NCBI GenBank assembly: GCA_003279845.1
Contig: QCGP01000001.1
Coordinates: 124,001 to 188,000, forward strand
From: Prochlorococcus sp. AG-388-F11
GTDB lineage: Bacteria > Cyanobacteriota > Cyanobacteriia > PCC-6307 > Cyanobiaceae
Direction: 5' to 3'
DNA: 64,000 nucleotides
Each line of letters starts with the position of its first letter. Position 1 is the first letter of the stretch. The translations under genes and the position numbers were made by a program. Below, piece after piece: positions 36,603 through 46,584 of the stretch. The notes below the pieces were generated by a model that saw only the letters and a program-made list of their open reading frames with translations, was not told the DNA's origin and did no database searches.

Positions 36603-37619
36603 ATGAATTATATAAAAGTTAAAGGGCTCTCAAAATCTTATTCAGATATAAAGGCACTAAAGAAGTTATCGATGGAAATTGAAGCTGGAACATTATTCGG
36701 AATACTTGGCCCAAATGGTGCTGGCAAATCAACATTCATAAAAATACTCGCTACTTTAATTGAGCCAGATAGTGGAGAAGTTTTTATAAATAATATTAAT
36801 TTGGTAAAAAATTCAAGAAAAATCAGAGAATTAATTGGTTATGTTGCCCAGGACATTGCACTTGACAAAATATTAACTGGACGAGAGCTTTTGGATTTTC
36901 AATCGGATTTATATCACATCAACAAAAACAAAAAATTTGAAAGGATAAAGAAATTAATAGATCAATTAGAAATGAATGATTGGATTGATCGTAAGTGCGG
37001 AACTTATTCAGGGGGAATGAAAAGAAGAATAGATCTGGCAGCTGGACTTTTACATTTGCCTCAAGTATTAATATTGGATGAACCTACAGTTGGTTTAGAT
37101 ATTGAAAGTAGGAATATTATATGGCAACTTCTGAAAGATCTTAGAAATAACGGAATGACTATTATTTTAAGCAGTCACTATCTTGATGAAATAGATAAAT
37201 TGGCAGACAGATTAGTAATAATTGATGATGGAAGAGTTATAGCACAAGGGGCTCCTGCGGAACTTAAAAATAAATTAGGAGGAGATAGAGTAACTTTGAA
37301 AGTAAGAGAATTTAGTAATCAGGAAGAAGCAAAAAATATATGTCAAATTTTATCTTCAATAGATGGAATTAGTCAGATTATCATAAATGAAGCTCAAGGT
37401 TTCTCGATAAATTTTGTTGCAGATAAGGAAAAAGATTTACTTACGAAGCTAAAAGTAGAATTGGCCTTCTCAAAGTTTGAAATTTTTTCTCTTACCCAAA
37501 GTCAGCCAAGTTTGGATGATGTATATCTTCAGGCAACAGGGAAAACATTATTGGATGCCGAAATTTCTATGGCAGGGAAAAGAGACCTTAAAAAAGAATC
37601 AAAGCAATCAATGCGATAA
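36603..37619 (+). CDS. ABC-2 type exporter, ATP-binding protein (DrrA-like)
   Basis: A 338-residue ATPase starting at the ATG that follows an in-frame TTG. Walker A GPNGAGKST, signature YSGGMKRRIDLA, Walker B VLILDEPTVGLD and a C-terminal domain of about 100 residues are typical of DrrA/daunorubicin-type exporters. The permease gene follows 48 bases downstream. Substrate unknown. Located right after ctaAB, so a link to heme or oxidase assembly is possible but unproven. Confidence 0.93.
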   Translation: MNYIKVKGLSKSYSDIKALKKLSMEIEAGTLFGILGPNGAGKSTFIKILATLIEPDSGEVFINNINLVKNSRKIRELIGYVAQDIALDKILTGRELLDFQSDLYHINKNKKFERIKKLIDQLEMNDWIDRKCGTYSGGMKRRIDLAAGLLHLPQVLILDEPTVGLDIESRNIIWQLLKDLRNNGMTIILSSHYLDEIDKLADRLVIIDDGRVIAQGAPAELKNKLGGDRVTLKVREFSNQEEAKNICQILSSIDGISQIIINEAQGFSINFVADKEKDLLTKLKVELAFSKFEIFSLTQSQPSLDDVYLQATGKTLLDAEISMAGKRDLKKESKQSMR

Positions 37620-37667
37620 AAAAACTTTTGGTTAATTAATTATAATGAATACTAATTACTGCTAATT

Positions 37668-38492
37668 ATGGAATTAAAACAGTATAATTTATTTTTTTTA
37701 TATCAAGAAACTTTTGCCTTAACCAAGAGATTATTTATTCAATTAAAAAGAAGACCATCAACTCTTTTAGCTGGAATATTACAACCCATAATTTGGCTGT
37801 TTTTGTTTGGAGCATTATTCTCTAAAGCTCCTGAAGGTTTTTTACCAGGAGTTGATTCTTATGGGAATTTTTTAGGAGCGGGACTTATTGTTTTTACTGC
37901 TTTTAGCGGAGCCCTAAACTCTGGTCTGCCTTTAATGTTTGATAGAGAGTTTGGATTTCTCAATAGATTACTTGTGGCTCCTTTAACCAGTAGATTATCC
38001 ATAGTTTTATCTTCCTTTTTTTACATAACAATCCTTAGCTTTGTTCAGAGTATTGTAATAATGGTTGTTTCATACATTTTGGGTTATGGATGGCCCAACT
38101 TATATGGTTTAGGAATTGTCTTTACAACACTAATTCTATTAGTTCTTTTTGTGACATCAATAAGTTTATGTTTAGCGTTTGTTTTGCCCGGACATATTGA
38201 ATTAATCGCTCTTATATTTGTAATAAACTTACCTCTTCTTTTTGCAAGCACTGCTTTAGCTCCAATCTCTTTCATGCCAAATTGGCTTGGATGGTTAGCT
38301 TCATTAAATCCATTAACTTTTGCGATTGAACCTATTAGGACTGCTTATACAGAAACTATGAATTTAGAATTAGTGGCTTTACATGCCCCATATGGTGATT
38401 TAACTTGTAAGAGTTGTATATCAATTTTATTTTCTTTAACAGTTTTTTCCTTGATTATCATAAGACCTCTGTTAAATAGAAAGTTAAATTAA
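37668..38492 (+). CDS. ABC-2 type transporter permease (DrrB-like)
   Basis: A 274-residue permease with about six spans. ABC-2 motif region: FDREFGFLNRLLVAPLTSR. The end of the domain reads MPNWLGWLASLNPLTFAIEP. Pairs with the ATPase gene just upstream. It is followed 7 bases later by a repeat-bearing acidic protein gene. Confidence 0.92.
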   Translation: MELKQYNLFFLYQETFALTKRLFIQLKRRPSTLLAGILQPIIWLFLFGALFSKAPEGFLPGVDSYGNFLGAGLIVFTAFSGALNSGLPLMFDREFGFLNRLLVAPLTSRLSIVLSSFFYITILSFVQSIVIMVVSYILGYGWPNLYGLGIVFTTLILLVLFVTSISLCLAFVLPGHIELIALIFVINLPLLFASTALAPISFMPNWLGWLASLNPLTFAIEPIRTAYTETMNLELVALHAPYGDLTCKSCISILFSLTVFSLIIIRPLLNRKLN

Positions 38493-38499
38493 TGAATTT

Positions 38500-38979
38500 A
38501 TGCTTTTAAAAAATCATCTAATAAAAGTTTTTAAAAAAGCTTCTTCAGAAAATAATATTTTGCTTAAGGAAAATATTGTACTTAAGTGGGTGCATAGATT
38601 TGGGGTTGATTCTTTAAATGATTTATTAATCCATACCCCAGCTCTAAGTGAATATCAGCTTGAAGAAGAAAATCAAGAACAAATCACATTAATGGATGAA
38701 GTAGATGAAGAAGAAAATCAAGAACAAATCACATTAATGGATGAAGTAGATGAAGAAGAAAATCAAGAACAAATCAAACTTGAATTATCAAAAACTTTTG
38801 AAGATATAGAAGAAACAAAATGGAAATCAAATCATCTAGAAACTTCTAGCAGTGATAGAATATTTAGTAAAGATCAAAATTCTAATAATATAAAAAAACT
38901 TACTGATAACAATAAATTACCACTACCTTATATTAAAAATTTAAGAAAGTGGATTAATAACGATAAAAAAGCAAGTTAA
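38500..38979 (+). CDS. Acidic hypothetical protein with tandem repeats
   Basis: A 159-residue protein I do not recognise. The N-terminus (about 1-50) looks helical and folded (ENIVLKWVHRFGVDSLNDLL). It is followed by two and a half copies of EENQEQITLMDEVDE, then a polar, basic tail. No signal or membrane segment. Immediately downstream of the exporter genes and convergent with groEL (4-base gap). Confidence 0.7.
   Translation: MLLKNHLIKVFKKASSENNILLKENIVLKWVHRFGVDSLNDLLIHTPALSEYQLEEENQEQITLMDEVDEEENQEQITLMDEVDEEENQEQIKLELSKTFEDIEETKWKSNHLETSSSDRIFSKDQNSNNIKKLTDNNKLPLPYIKNLRKWINNDKKAS
38662..38776 (+). repeat. 45-bp direct repeat, two and a half copies
   Basis: Copies begin at 38662, 38707 and (partial) 38752. 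The first two are identical over all 45 bases, so the duplication is recent or is being homogenised. Confidence 0.95.
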
Positions 38980-38983
38980 ATTT

Positions 38984-40729
38984 TTACATCATTCCCGGCA
39001 TACCCATGCCACCCATTCCCGGCATACCCATGCCACCCATTCCCGGCATACCCATACCACCCATTCCCGGCATACCCATACCACCCATTCCAGGCATACC
39101 CATACCACCCATTCCTCCCATAGGATCTCCACCTGGCCCTCCAGGGGCTGCGGCTTCAGGTTCTGGAATGTCGGCCATCGCAACTTCTGTTGTAAGGAGC
39201 ATGGCTGCAATAGATACTGAATCTTGAAGAGCTAATCTTATTACTTTGGTTGGATCTAATATTCCTGAATCCTTTAAATCCTCATATTTTCCTGAATTAG
39301 CATTAAAACCTTTGTTAAGTCTTTTAATTTCAGCGACAACTACATCACCATTAAAACCAGCATTTTTTGCTATTTGTTTGGTAGGTTCCAAAAGGGCTTC
39401 TTTAACTATATTTATACCTGTTCTTAAATCATCGGAAGATGTTTTACTTAAATTTAAAAGCTCATCTGATATTTCAATTAAAGTTTGTCCTCCTCCAGAA
39501 ACAACACCCTCTTCAATTGCAGCTTTAGTAGCATTAAGGGAATCTTCGATTCTGAACTTTTTATACTTCATCTCTGTTTCTGTAGCAGCTCCTACTTTGA
39601 TAAGAGCTACTCCCCCGGCTAGTTTGGCTATCCTTTCATTGATTTTATCCTGATCATACTCTGATTCAGTTATATTAACTTCTCTCTTTAATTTCTCTAC
39701 TCGCGCTTTAACTAAATCTTTAGTGTCTTCAAAGGCAACAATTGTAGTTTTATCCTTTGTGATAGTTATTTTTTTTGCTTTGCCTAAATCATTAATCGAT
39801 ACTTTATCAAGTGTCATTGATTTATCTTCGCTAATCAACTTAGCCCCTGTAAGAATTGCAATATCTTCAAGGGCAGCTTTTCTTCTCTCACCAAATAACG
39901 GAGCTCTAACGGAAGCTACATTTAAAACCCCACTATTCTTATTCAAAACCAGAGTGGTTAAAGCCTCTCCTTCGATATCTTCAGCAAGAATTAGAAAAGT
40001 TGAGCTTGACTTCTGAATTTCTTCTAATATTGGAACCAGATCAACTAAAGTTGATATTTTTTGATCAGTTATTAATATTTTAGGGTTTTCAAGTTCACAA
40101 ATTTGTCTTTCTTGGTCTGTCACAAAATATGGAGAACTATAACCTCTATCAAAAGACATACCTTCAGTAATATCTAATTCTGTTTCTAGTGATTGAGATT
40201 CTTCAACACTTATTACACCATCAGAAGTTACAATATCCATTGCTTTCGAAATTATAGATCCAATTTCTTCATCACCTCCAGCACTAACTGTTGCAACTTT
40301 TTGGATATCAGAACCACTTAATGAAATACTTTTGGAACTTAATTTTTCTAAAACAAAAGCTAGGCCTACCTCCATACCTTTTTTTAACTCGATAGGACTG
40401 GCACCAGAAGCAATATTTTTTAACCCCTCCTGAACCATCTTCTGAGTCAAAATAGTTGCTGTGGTTGTTCCATCACCAGCACTCTCTTTTGTTTTGGATG
40501 CTACTTGTTCTATTAATTTCGCGCCTAAATTAGAAATAGGGTTTTCAATTTCAATCTCTTTAGCAACAGTGGATCCATCTCTTACTATATCTGGAGAACC
40601 CAATTTTCTTTGTATTACTACGTTTTTTGCTTTCGGCCCAATAGTAACCTTTACTGCATTAGCTACGAAATTTACACCTTTTTCTAGCGCCTCTCTTGAT
40701 TCATTAGAAAAACTTAATTGTTTTGCCAT
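38984..40729 (-). CDS. groL: 60-kDa chaperonin GroEL with Gly-Met-Pro repeat tail
   Basis: A 581-residue chaperonin subunit. Conserved parts: [24 protein letters not shown] (ATP site) and [13 protein letters not shown]. The C-terminus has five GGMGMPGM copies in a tail that points into the folding chamber, longer than the usual GGM tail. No groES gene is adjacent, and no CIRCE inverted repeat is seen upstream (40730-40860), so this is probably a stand-alone second groEL copy. Confidence 0.95.
   Translation of the reverse strand: MAKQLSFSNESREALEKGVNFVANAVKVTIGPKAKNVVIQRKLGSPDIVRDGSTVAKEIEIENPISNLGAKLIEQVASKTKESAGDGTTTATILTQKMVQEGLKNIASGASPIELKKGMEVGLAFVLEKLSSKSISLSGSDIQKVATVSAGGDEEIGSIISKAMDIVTSDGVISVEESQSLETELDITEGMSFDRGYSSPYFVTDQERQICELENPKILITDQKISTLVDLVPILEEIQKSSSTFLILAEDIEGEALTTLVLNKNSGVLNVASVRAPLFGERRKAALEDIAILTGAKLISEDKSMTLDKVSINDLGKAKKITITKDKTTIVAFEDTKDLVKARVEKLKREVNITESEYDQDKINERIAKLAGGVALIKVGAATETEMKYKKFRIEDSLNATKAAIEEGVVSGGGQTLIEISDELLNLSKTSSDDLRTGINIVKEALLEPTKQIAKNAGFNGDVVVAEIKRLNKGFNANSGKYEDLKDSGILDPTKVIRLALQDSVSIAAMLLTTEVAMADIPEPEAAAPGGPGGDPMGGMGGMGMPGMGGMGMPGMGGMGMPGMGGMGMPGMGGMGMPGMM
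38991..39110 (-). repeat. 24-bp tandem repeats in the groEL 3' end
   Basis: The motif ATTCCCGGCA (plus-strand reading) recurs at 38991, 39015, 39039, 39063 and, with one change, at 39087. Each 24-base unit encodes GGMGMPGM. Near-identity in DNA makes copy-number change by slippage likely. Confidence 0.93.
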
Positions 40730-40860
40730 TTTTACTATATTTTTTATCTTATTCTAATCTCCCATAGAATCATTTTTAAGGGATATTTAATTAAGTGGGG
40801 AAAGCCGAATTTCTTTTAATGAGACATACAAATTAATTTAAATAAGAGTATCTTAAAGAT

Positions 40861-41040
40861 ATGAATGAAACAAATAATCTTATTTTTACTCTTACCGCAA
40901 TCCTTGCGATTGCTATGACACTAATATATTTTCCTCTGAGGTTTTTCTTGACTTTAACTGCTAGAAGTCGAAGACTAAAACTCTTACAAAAAATTAGAAG
41001 GTTGAGAGATGAATTGGGCCAACCTTACGAAAGTACATAA
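40861..41040 (+). CDS. Small single-span membrane protein (59 aa)
   Basis: An ATG-started 59-residue ORF: hydrophobic span at about residues 7-28 (LIFTLTAILAIAMTLIYFPL), then a strongly basic helix TARSRRLKLLQKIRRLRDEL. Divergent from groEL and ends exactly where the convergent fabG ends (41040/41041). No family recognised. The clean bitopic layout supports a real gene. Confidence 0.62.
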   Translation: MNETNNLIFTLTAILAIAMTLIYFPLRFFLTLTARSRRLKLLQKIRRLRDELGQPYEST

Positions 41041-41790
41041 TCAAATACTCATTCCACCGTCAATACTAATTGTTTGTCCTGTAATGTAACTTCCAGCATT
41101 ACTTGAAACTAGAAATGATATTAAGCTTGCAATTTGAGAGCAACTTCCCAATTTCCCTAAAGGAATAACTTTAAGTATTTCTTCAGTATTAAGTTTTTCA
41201 GTCATCTCTGTTTCTATGAAACCTGGAGCTATTGCATTTACGTTTATGCCTCTTGAAGCAAATTCTTTTGCGCAAGTTTTAGTGAATCCAATAACTCCAG
41301 CTTTGGCTGCAGAATAATTTGCTTGACCGGGATTACCAATTATTCCAACAACAGATGAAATGTTTACAATACTACCACTTCTTTTTTTCATCATGAATTT
41401 TGAAGCATATTTTGTGCAAAGAAATACTCCTTTTAAGTTTGTATTTAGTACGTCATCCCATTGTTCCGATTTCATTCTCATCAATAGTCCATCTCTAGTA
41501 ATGCCAGCATTGTTAATGAGGATATCAATGGAGCCATTAATTTTGATGATTTCTTCAAAAGCTGAACTGACAGAATCCTCTTTTGATACATCAAATTTTA
41601 ATTTATGAGCTTTACCTCCCGAATTTTTTATTGAATTTATAACTTCTTCAGCTTTTTCATCAGAAGAAGAGTAATTTATAAAAACTTCTGCTCCTAAGCG
41701 GCTTAATTCTAGAGCAATTTCTTTACCAATTCCTCTGCTAGCTCCAGTAATTAAAGCAACTTTGCCTGATAATGAATCTGTATTAGACAT
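41041..41790 (-). CDS. fabG: 3-oxoacyl-[acyl-carrier-protein] reductase
   Basis: A 249-residue SDR of fatty-acid elongation, NADPH-dependent. TGASRGIGKEIA is the cofactor loop, INNAGITRDGLLMRM the NNAG element, and INISSVVGIIGNPGQANYSA then AKAG carry the catalytic Ser, Tyr and Lys. The C-terminus FLVSSNAGSYITGQTISIDG is FabG-like. Divergent from ispD (92 bases). Confidence 0.95.
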   Translation of the reverse strand: MSNTDSLSGKVALITGASRGIGKEIALELSRLGAEVFINYSSSDEKAEEVINSIKNSGGKAHKLKFDVSKEDSVSSAFEEIIKINGSIDILINNAGITRDGLLMRMKSEQWDDVLNTNLKGVFLCTKYASKFMMKKRSGSIVNISSVVGIIGNPGQANYSAAKAGVIGFTKTCAKEFASRGINVNAIAPGFIETEMTEKLNTEEILKVIPLGKLGSCSQIASLISFLVSSNAGSYITGQTISIDGGMSI

Positions 41791-41882
41791 TATGAAATTT
41801 TATAATTTTTAATCGTAGTACTATTTGTGTAAAGATATTACTTTTATTTATAATTGTCTAGAAAATATTAAGACCTTTTATC

Positions 41883-42554
41883 GTGCACTTTTTAATACCA
41901 GCTGCAGGAAGCGGTAGCAGAATGAAAGCTGGAAAAAATAAATTACTTATTGATTTAGAGGGCGAGTCCTTAATTTATTGGACACTTAAATCTGTATTTT
42001 CTGCAAGCTCCACAAACTGGGTTGGAATAATTGGGCAACCGAAAGATAAAAATTTATTATTAAATTCAGCAAAGGATTTTGCCCATAAAGTTCATTGGAT
42101 TAATGGTGGAGATACCAGACAACAGTCTGTTTTTAATGGTTTAAAAGCGCTGCCAAAAGATGCTCAAAAAGTTTTAATACATGATGGTGCTAGATGTCTA
42201 ATTAATCCTGAATTGATAGACCAATGTGCCAATCAATTAGATGAAAATGAAGCGGTTATTTTGGCTACTAAGGTAACTGACACAATAAAGATTGTTGATA
42301 ATGAAGGTTTTATTAAAGAAACACCTGATAGAAATTATTTATGGGCGGCGCAAACTCCTCAGGGCTTTTTAGTAGATAGATTAAAAAAAGCGCATAAGAT
42401 GGCAATTGATAAAAACTGGAAAGTCACAGATGACGCCTCACTATTCGAAATGCTTGATTGGAAAGTAAAGATTATTGAAGGAACTTATTCAAATATAAAA
42501 ATTACATCCCCTATAGATTTGAAAATAGCAAAACTTTTTGTGAAGAACTCCTAG
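41883..42554 (+). CDS. ispD: 2-C-methyl-D-erythritol 4-phosphate cytidylyltransferase
   Basis: A 223-residue enzyme of the MEP isoprenoid pathway, feeding carotenoid, phytol and quinone synthesis. CTP-binding loop [14 protein letters not shown] is at the N-terminus, HDGARCLI carries the conserved Asp and Arg, and [11 protein letters not shown] is a family mark. It starts at GTG. Convergent and abutting with the LD-carboxypeptidase gene. Confidence 0.95.
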   Translation: MHFLIPAAGSGSRMKAGKNKLLIDLEGESLIYWTLKSVFSASSTNWVGIIGQPKDKNLLLNSAKDFAHKVHWINGGDTRQQSVFNGLKALPKDAQKVLIHDGARCLINPELIDQCANQLDENEAVILATKVTDTIKIVDNEGFIKETPDRNYLWAAQTPQGFLVDRLKKAHKMAIDKNWKVTDDASLFEMLDWKVKIIEGTYSNIKITSPIDLKIAKLFVKNS

Positions 42555-43424
42555 TTAAAAAGGTTTATCGATACTAAGAATGCCGTTATCACCATTTAAG
42601 GTTGCTTCATACCCTAACGGAACGCATGCATTCCCTGATATGTGGCCTATGGGGAGGTCAAAAAGAATAGGAAAATTAAACTCTTGGAGTCTCTCAATAA
42701 TGCAGTATTTTAGTAAATCTTTCCATTCAGGGTCGCAGGAATCATTAGAAAAACTTCCGAATCCAATACCTGCAATTTCAGTAAGTTTTTTAGTCATCCT
42801 AAGGTAAGTCAACATGCGATCAATTTTATAAATATCTTCATTAATATCTTCAAAAATTAATATTTTCCCTTTGCAATCTGGAAAGTGATTAGTACCAATT
42901 AAAAAAGTAGCAATAGTTAAGTTAGAAACGATAATTTTTCCTTTAGCTTCCCCACCTCTTAAAGGAATTCCTCTTATGTCCTCAACATATCCCTCAAAGA
43001 GTAAATTTCTTAATCTCTCAAGACTCCACTCTGGCTCTTTGTAAAGGCCGGTAACCATTGGCCCATGAATAGAACCTATAAAACCTTGAGAATATTTAGA
43101 TAGTAATAAAGAACATGTATCTGAGAATCCAAGCATTAAACCATCCTGCCAAGAAGGTTCTTTTTCTAATAGTCTTGCTGAACCCCAGCCTCCTTTTGCA
43201 AAAATGATTAGCTTACTATTTTGCGCTTTTTCCAGTTCTTCAAATCTGGTTAGATCATCACCTGCAAAATAACCAAATTTTTTTGATAGAGAATTATTTT
43301 CATTAATTACCAAGCCCCAGTTTTTTAAGATTTCAATTCCTTTTTTAAAATTTTCTTCTTCATCAATAAAGGAGCCTGGAGCTAAAATATCTATTAGATC
43401 CCCATTTTTTAATCTAAGAACCAT
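42555..43424 (-). CDS. LD-carboxypeptidase (S66 peptidase family)
   Basis: A 289-residue S66-family serine peptidase; members cleave the L,D bond of murein tetrapeptides during cell-wall recycling. The nucleophile serine is in KGGWGSARLLE. Catalytic Glu and His are expected in LIFEDINEDIYKIDRM and LPIGHISGNACVPLG. MccF-type microcin self-immunity is an alternative function for the fold. The UbiA-type gene lies upstream on the same strand, 9 bases away. Confidence 0.9.
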   Translation of the reverse strand: MVLRLKNGDLIDILAPGSFIDEEENFKKGIEILKNWGLVINENNSLSKKFGYFAGDDLTRFEELEKAQNSKLIIFAKGGWGSARLLEKEPSWQDGLMLGFSDTCSLLLSKYSQGFIGSIHGPMVTGLYKEPEWSLERLRNLLFEGYVEDIRGIPLRGGEAKGKIIVSNLTIATFLIGTNHFPDCKGKILIFEDINEDIYKIDRMLTYLRMTKKLTEIAGIGFGSFSNDSCDPEWKDLLKYCIIERLQEFNFPILFDLPIGHISGNACVPLGYEATLNGDNGILSIDKPF

Positions 43425-43433
43425 ATTTAGAAT

Positions 43434-44342
43434 TTATGAGGCAATAATAATTCCTAATAAAAGGACTCCTCCATAAATTGATTGATTTTTGAAGTGATTC
43501 CCAATATTTTTTATTGATTGCTTTTCCTCAGGAAATACCTTTAGTATATCTCTCTGCATTAAGATTGATGTTGTAAGCCAAATTGGCCAAAAAATAAAAT
43601 TGATTTGATTAATAAATCCGCATAATGCGAGAAAACTAGAAGTTAAAAAATAACAAATTTGAATAGTTATTCTTGTATTGTTCTTGAGGTTAACGGCGGA
43701 ACTATTTATTCCAATTTTGATATCATATTTTTTATCTGCTAAAGCATAAATCGTGTCAAAGCCAAAAGTCCAAAAAATGGTAGCTAGCCAGCAAAACAAT
43801 AAAACAATACTATTCAAATTGCCTTCATTTGCGGCCCATGGAATTAAGACGGCAAAACCCCAGCATATGGATAAGATTAATTGAGGATATTTAAACCATC
43901 TTTTGGAAGAAGGATAAATTAAAATAATAGGTAAAGCTAAAAAAGCAAGTGAAATGGATAGGATCCTTCCAGGTTGAGGTAGTGACAAAGTTAAAAAGAA
44001 ACTACATAAAATTAAAAAGAAAAGAATTGAATAAGCCGTTTTAAGACCGATTTTATTTGCTGCTAGAGGTCTGTTTTTTGTCCTAAAAACTATTTGATCA
44101 ATTTTTTTGTCCCAAATATCATTAACCACGCAGCCTAATCCACTTACTAGTAGTCCTCCTAGGATTATTCTTAATAACATTAAAAATGTTGGATTAGCTC
44201 CTGGGGTTAAATATAAACTCCATCCAGCAGGAATAAGTAAGATCATTCTTCCAGTCGGCTTATTCCACCTTAATAATTCAAAAAAAGTACTTAATTTAAT
44301 TTGTCGATTTTTATTTTGCATATAACCTATTGTATATTTCAT
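43434..44342 (-). CDS. ubiA: 4-hydroxybenzoate polyprenyltransferase-type UbiA protein
   Basis: A 302-residue membrane prenyltransferase, probably the plastoquinone-pathway enzyme that joins 4-hydroxybenzoate and solanesyl diphosphate. Aspartate motifs: NDIWDKKIDQIVFRTKNRPL and YALADKKYDIKIG. About eight spans. An internal ATG seven codons on (44321) is an equally good start. Third UbiA-superfamily gene in the window, after chlG and ctaB. Confidence 0.9.
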   Translation of the reverse strand: MKYTIGYMQNKNRQIKLSTFFELLRWNKPTGRMILLIPAGWSLYLTPGANPTFLMLLRIILGGLLVSGLGCVVNDIWDKKIDQIVFRTKNRPLAANKIGLKTAYSILFFLILCSFFLTLSLPQPGRILSISLAFLALPIILIYPSSKRWFKYPQLILSICWGFAVLIPWAANEGNLNSIVLLFCWLATIFWTFGFDTIYALADKKYDIKIGINSSAVNLKNNTRITIQICYFLTSSFLALCGFINQINFIFWPIWLTTSILMQRDILKVFPEEKQSIKNIGNHFKNQSIYGGVLLLGIIIAS

Positions 44343-44446
44343 AACTTTAAATAATCTTACTAGGATTAAATGATTTCTATTATTTAATAATCAATCTTAG
44401 GTATATTTATTAATGGATTAAAGATATCTGCATTTTATAAAAAGAA

Positions 44447-46042
44447 ATGATACGTAAACAAGATTTAAGATATTTTCAAGAAAAGCAAATTTTAGTAGCT
44501 GCGATAGATATTGGAACTAATTCTACACATCTCTTGGTAGCAGAAATTAATATAGAATTAAAATCATTTTCAATAAAATTCACTGATAAATCAACCACTC
44601 GTCTTGGAGAAAGAGATGAGGAGGGAAATCTTACTGAAGAATCAATCCAAAGAGCTTTAGTTACTCTTAAGCGATTTAAGGAATATTGTAAAAGTAATGG
44701 AGTAAAACAAATAGTAACAGCAGCAACAAGCGCAGTTAGAGAAGCTCCAAACGGTCAAGATTTTATTAGAAGAGTTCTTGATGAAAGTGATATCCAAATA
44801 GAAATGATAAGTGGTTCTGAGGAGGCCAGATTAATTTACCTTGGTGTTCTTTCTGGTATGGCTTTTGAAGATCAGACTTTTGTAATCATTGATATTGGAG
44901 GAGGATCTACAGAATTAATACTTGCAGATAAAAAAGATGCAATAGCTCTTACCAGTTCGAGAATTGGTACGGTAAGACTTAAAAATGATTTTTTAAATAA
45001 AGAGTCTATAAATTCAGAAAGATCGAGTTTTCTAAAAACTTTTATTGAAGGATCTTTAGAACCATCCGTTCGAAAAATAAAAAGTAGATCTAAGAGAGAT
45101 GAACCTTTGTCTATGATTGCAACAAGTGGCACTGCAACCTCATTAGGAAATTTGATTTCAGATGATTTAGGAGAATCCAAACAAAAGTTGCATGGTTATA
45201 AATTTAAAAGGGAAAATTTACAGAATGTATTGGAAAAACTAATTAAATTGCCAGTTTCGGAAATCAGGAAAATACCTTCTTTAAGTGAGAGAAGAGCAGA
45301 AATAATTATTCCGGGTGCATTGATATTAAACACCGCAATGGAGATGTTGAACTTTAATGAATTAATAATTAGTGAGAGGGCGCTTCGAGAGGGTTTAGTT
45401 GTTGATTGGATGCTTCGTAAAGGGATAATAAAAAACGAGTTCAATATTCAAAGCAATATTAGAAAAACAACTATAGTTCATCAGGCCAGAAAGTTTGGAG
45501 TAGATAAAACAAGAGCTGAGAAAGTTATTGATATTGCATCGCAAATCTATGATCAGACTAAAAATATCTTACATAGTGATAATGAACCTAAAGCTAAAGA
45601 ATTTCTTTGGGCAGCTTCTAATCTTTATAATTGTGGGAAATACGTGAATGTTGGTTCATATCACAAACACTCTTGGTACTTAATAAAAAATTGTGAATTA
45701 TTGGGATATTCTGAAGCAGAAACAAATATTATTGCTTCGATCGCTAGATACCATAGAAAGACTCTACCCAAGAAAAGACATGAATCTTGGCAAAATTTAA
45801 TATCTAAAGAAGATAAAAAATTAGTTCTTGAAATGTCATTAATTTTGAGACTAGCAGCAGCTCTTGATCAAAGACCTGATAAGGTAATCTCCTCAGTTCA
45901 AATAAAATTGCAGGAAAATATTCTTATATTTGAACTTTTACCTTTAATTAGAAATAATGATCTTCTACTTGAAAAATGGAACTTAGGATTATGCCGTAAT
46001 GTAATAAAAGAACTAAAGAATTTGGATTTACAAGTTATTTAG
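44447..46042 (+). CDS. ppx: Exopolyphosphatase Ppx/GppA
   Basis: A 531-residue enzyme that releases phosphate from polyphosphate and/or acts on pppGpp. Actin-like ATPase motifs are AAIDIGTNSTHLLVAEI and FVIIDIGGGSTELILADK, with TSRIGTVRLKNDF following. The C-terminal half (about 320-510) is an HD-type helical domain with YHKHSWYLI. The 3' end overlaps the convergent RodZ-like gene by 8 bases. Confidence 0.94.
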   Translation: MIRKQDLRYFQEKQILVAAIDIGTNSTHLLVAEINIELKSFSIKFTDKSTTRLGERDEEGNLTEESIQRALVTLKRFKEYCKSNGVKQIVTAATSAVREAPNGQDFIRRVLDESDIQIEMISGSEEARLIYLGVLSGMAFEDQTFVIIDIGGGSTELILADKKDAIALTSSRIGTVRLKNDFLNKESINSERSSFLKTFIEGSLEPSVRKIKSRSKRDEPLSMIATSGTATSLGNLISDDLGESKQKLHGYKFKRENLQNVLEKLIKLPVSEIRKIPSLSERRAEIIIPGALILNTAMEMLNFNELIISERALREGLVVDWMLRKGIIKNEFNIQSNIRKTTIVHQARKFGVDKTRAEKVIDIASQIYDQTKNILHSDNEPKAKEFLWAASNLYNCGKYVNVGSYHKHSWYLIKNCELLGYSEAETNIIASIARYHRKTLPKKRHESWQNLISKEDKKLVLEMSLILRLAAALDQRPDKVISSVQIKLQENILIFELLPLIRNNDLLLEKWNLGLCRNVIKELKNLDLQVI

Positions 46043-46538
46043 TTTTTTTTAAAAGTTCTTGTTTTGGCGTTTGATTCTGAGAAGAGTCTGAAAATAAATT
46101 GAAAATTAAGGACGAGGCTATTAGTCCGAGAAGACCGGAAATTAAAATAAATATTAAGGACCTCGCTGGATTAAGATTCTTAGATCGTCTTGATTTATGA
46201 CTTTTTTTTGAAACTTCTTCAACTATTTCTTCGATTTTTACTTCTTTTCTCTCCGTATTGAATTCATTCATTATAAATTCTGTATCAAGTTTCAGCTTCT
46301 GTGAAATTCTACGAACCATTGCTTTGACAAATACTTTTTCAGGTAGCTCTTCTTCATTGCCTTCTTCAATAGCTTTAAGTTGATGGGATCCGATTTTTAG
46401 ATCAGAAGCCAATTCTTCAACAGATTGCTCTCTACTTAATCTTGCCTCTTTAATAAAGTTTCCAATTCTCTTTAAAGAGGGTTTTTCTATTTTGTTATTG
46501 TTTTCTGGATTAGATTTTATTTCTTTCAAAGCAATCAA
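46035..46538 (-). CDS. RodZ-like helix-turn-helix membrane protein
   Basis: A 167-residue protein. N-terminal helix-turn-helix of the HTH_25/RodZ type (IGNFIKEARLSREQSVEELA, then LKIGSHQLKAIEEG), a charged linker, and one membrane span (about 130-152, LIFILISGLLGLIASSLIF). It lacks the long periplasmic DUF4115 part of full RodZ. A role in cell shape with MreB is possible but not shown. Upstream of, and in the same direction as, nothing closer than cobM (46 bases). Confidence 0.82.
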   Translation of the reverse strand: MIALKEIKSNPENNNKIEKPSLKRIGNFIKEARLSREQSVEELASDLKIGSHQLKAIEEGNEEELPEKVFVKAMVRRISQKLKLDTEFIMNEFNTERKEVKIEEIVEEVSKKSHKSRRSKNLNPARSLIFILISGLLGLIASSLIFNLFSDSSQNQTPKQELLKKTK

Positions 46539-46584
46539 ATTTTTACTAATTATAGTGATTAATATTTTTCTATCAACTTTACGA

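Noticed and set aside
38991..39227. Proline-rich and Trp/Val-rich ORFs over the groEL tail
   Set aside because: They are other-frame readings of the GGMGMPGM repeats.
39246..40757. Several ORFs antisense to groEL
   Set aside because: All lie opposite highly conserved chaperonin sequence and have no recognisable motif.
40730..40860. CIRCE heat-shock operator before groEL
   Set aside because: No TTAGCACTC-N9-GAGTGCTAA or close variant is present.
16244..44342. chlG, ctaB and ubiA as recent duplicates of one another
   Set aside because: They share the UbiA fold, but their motifs are those of three separate long-standing families.
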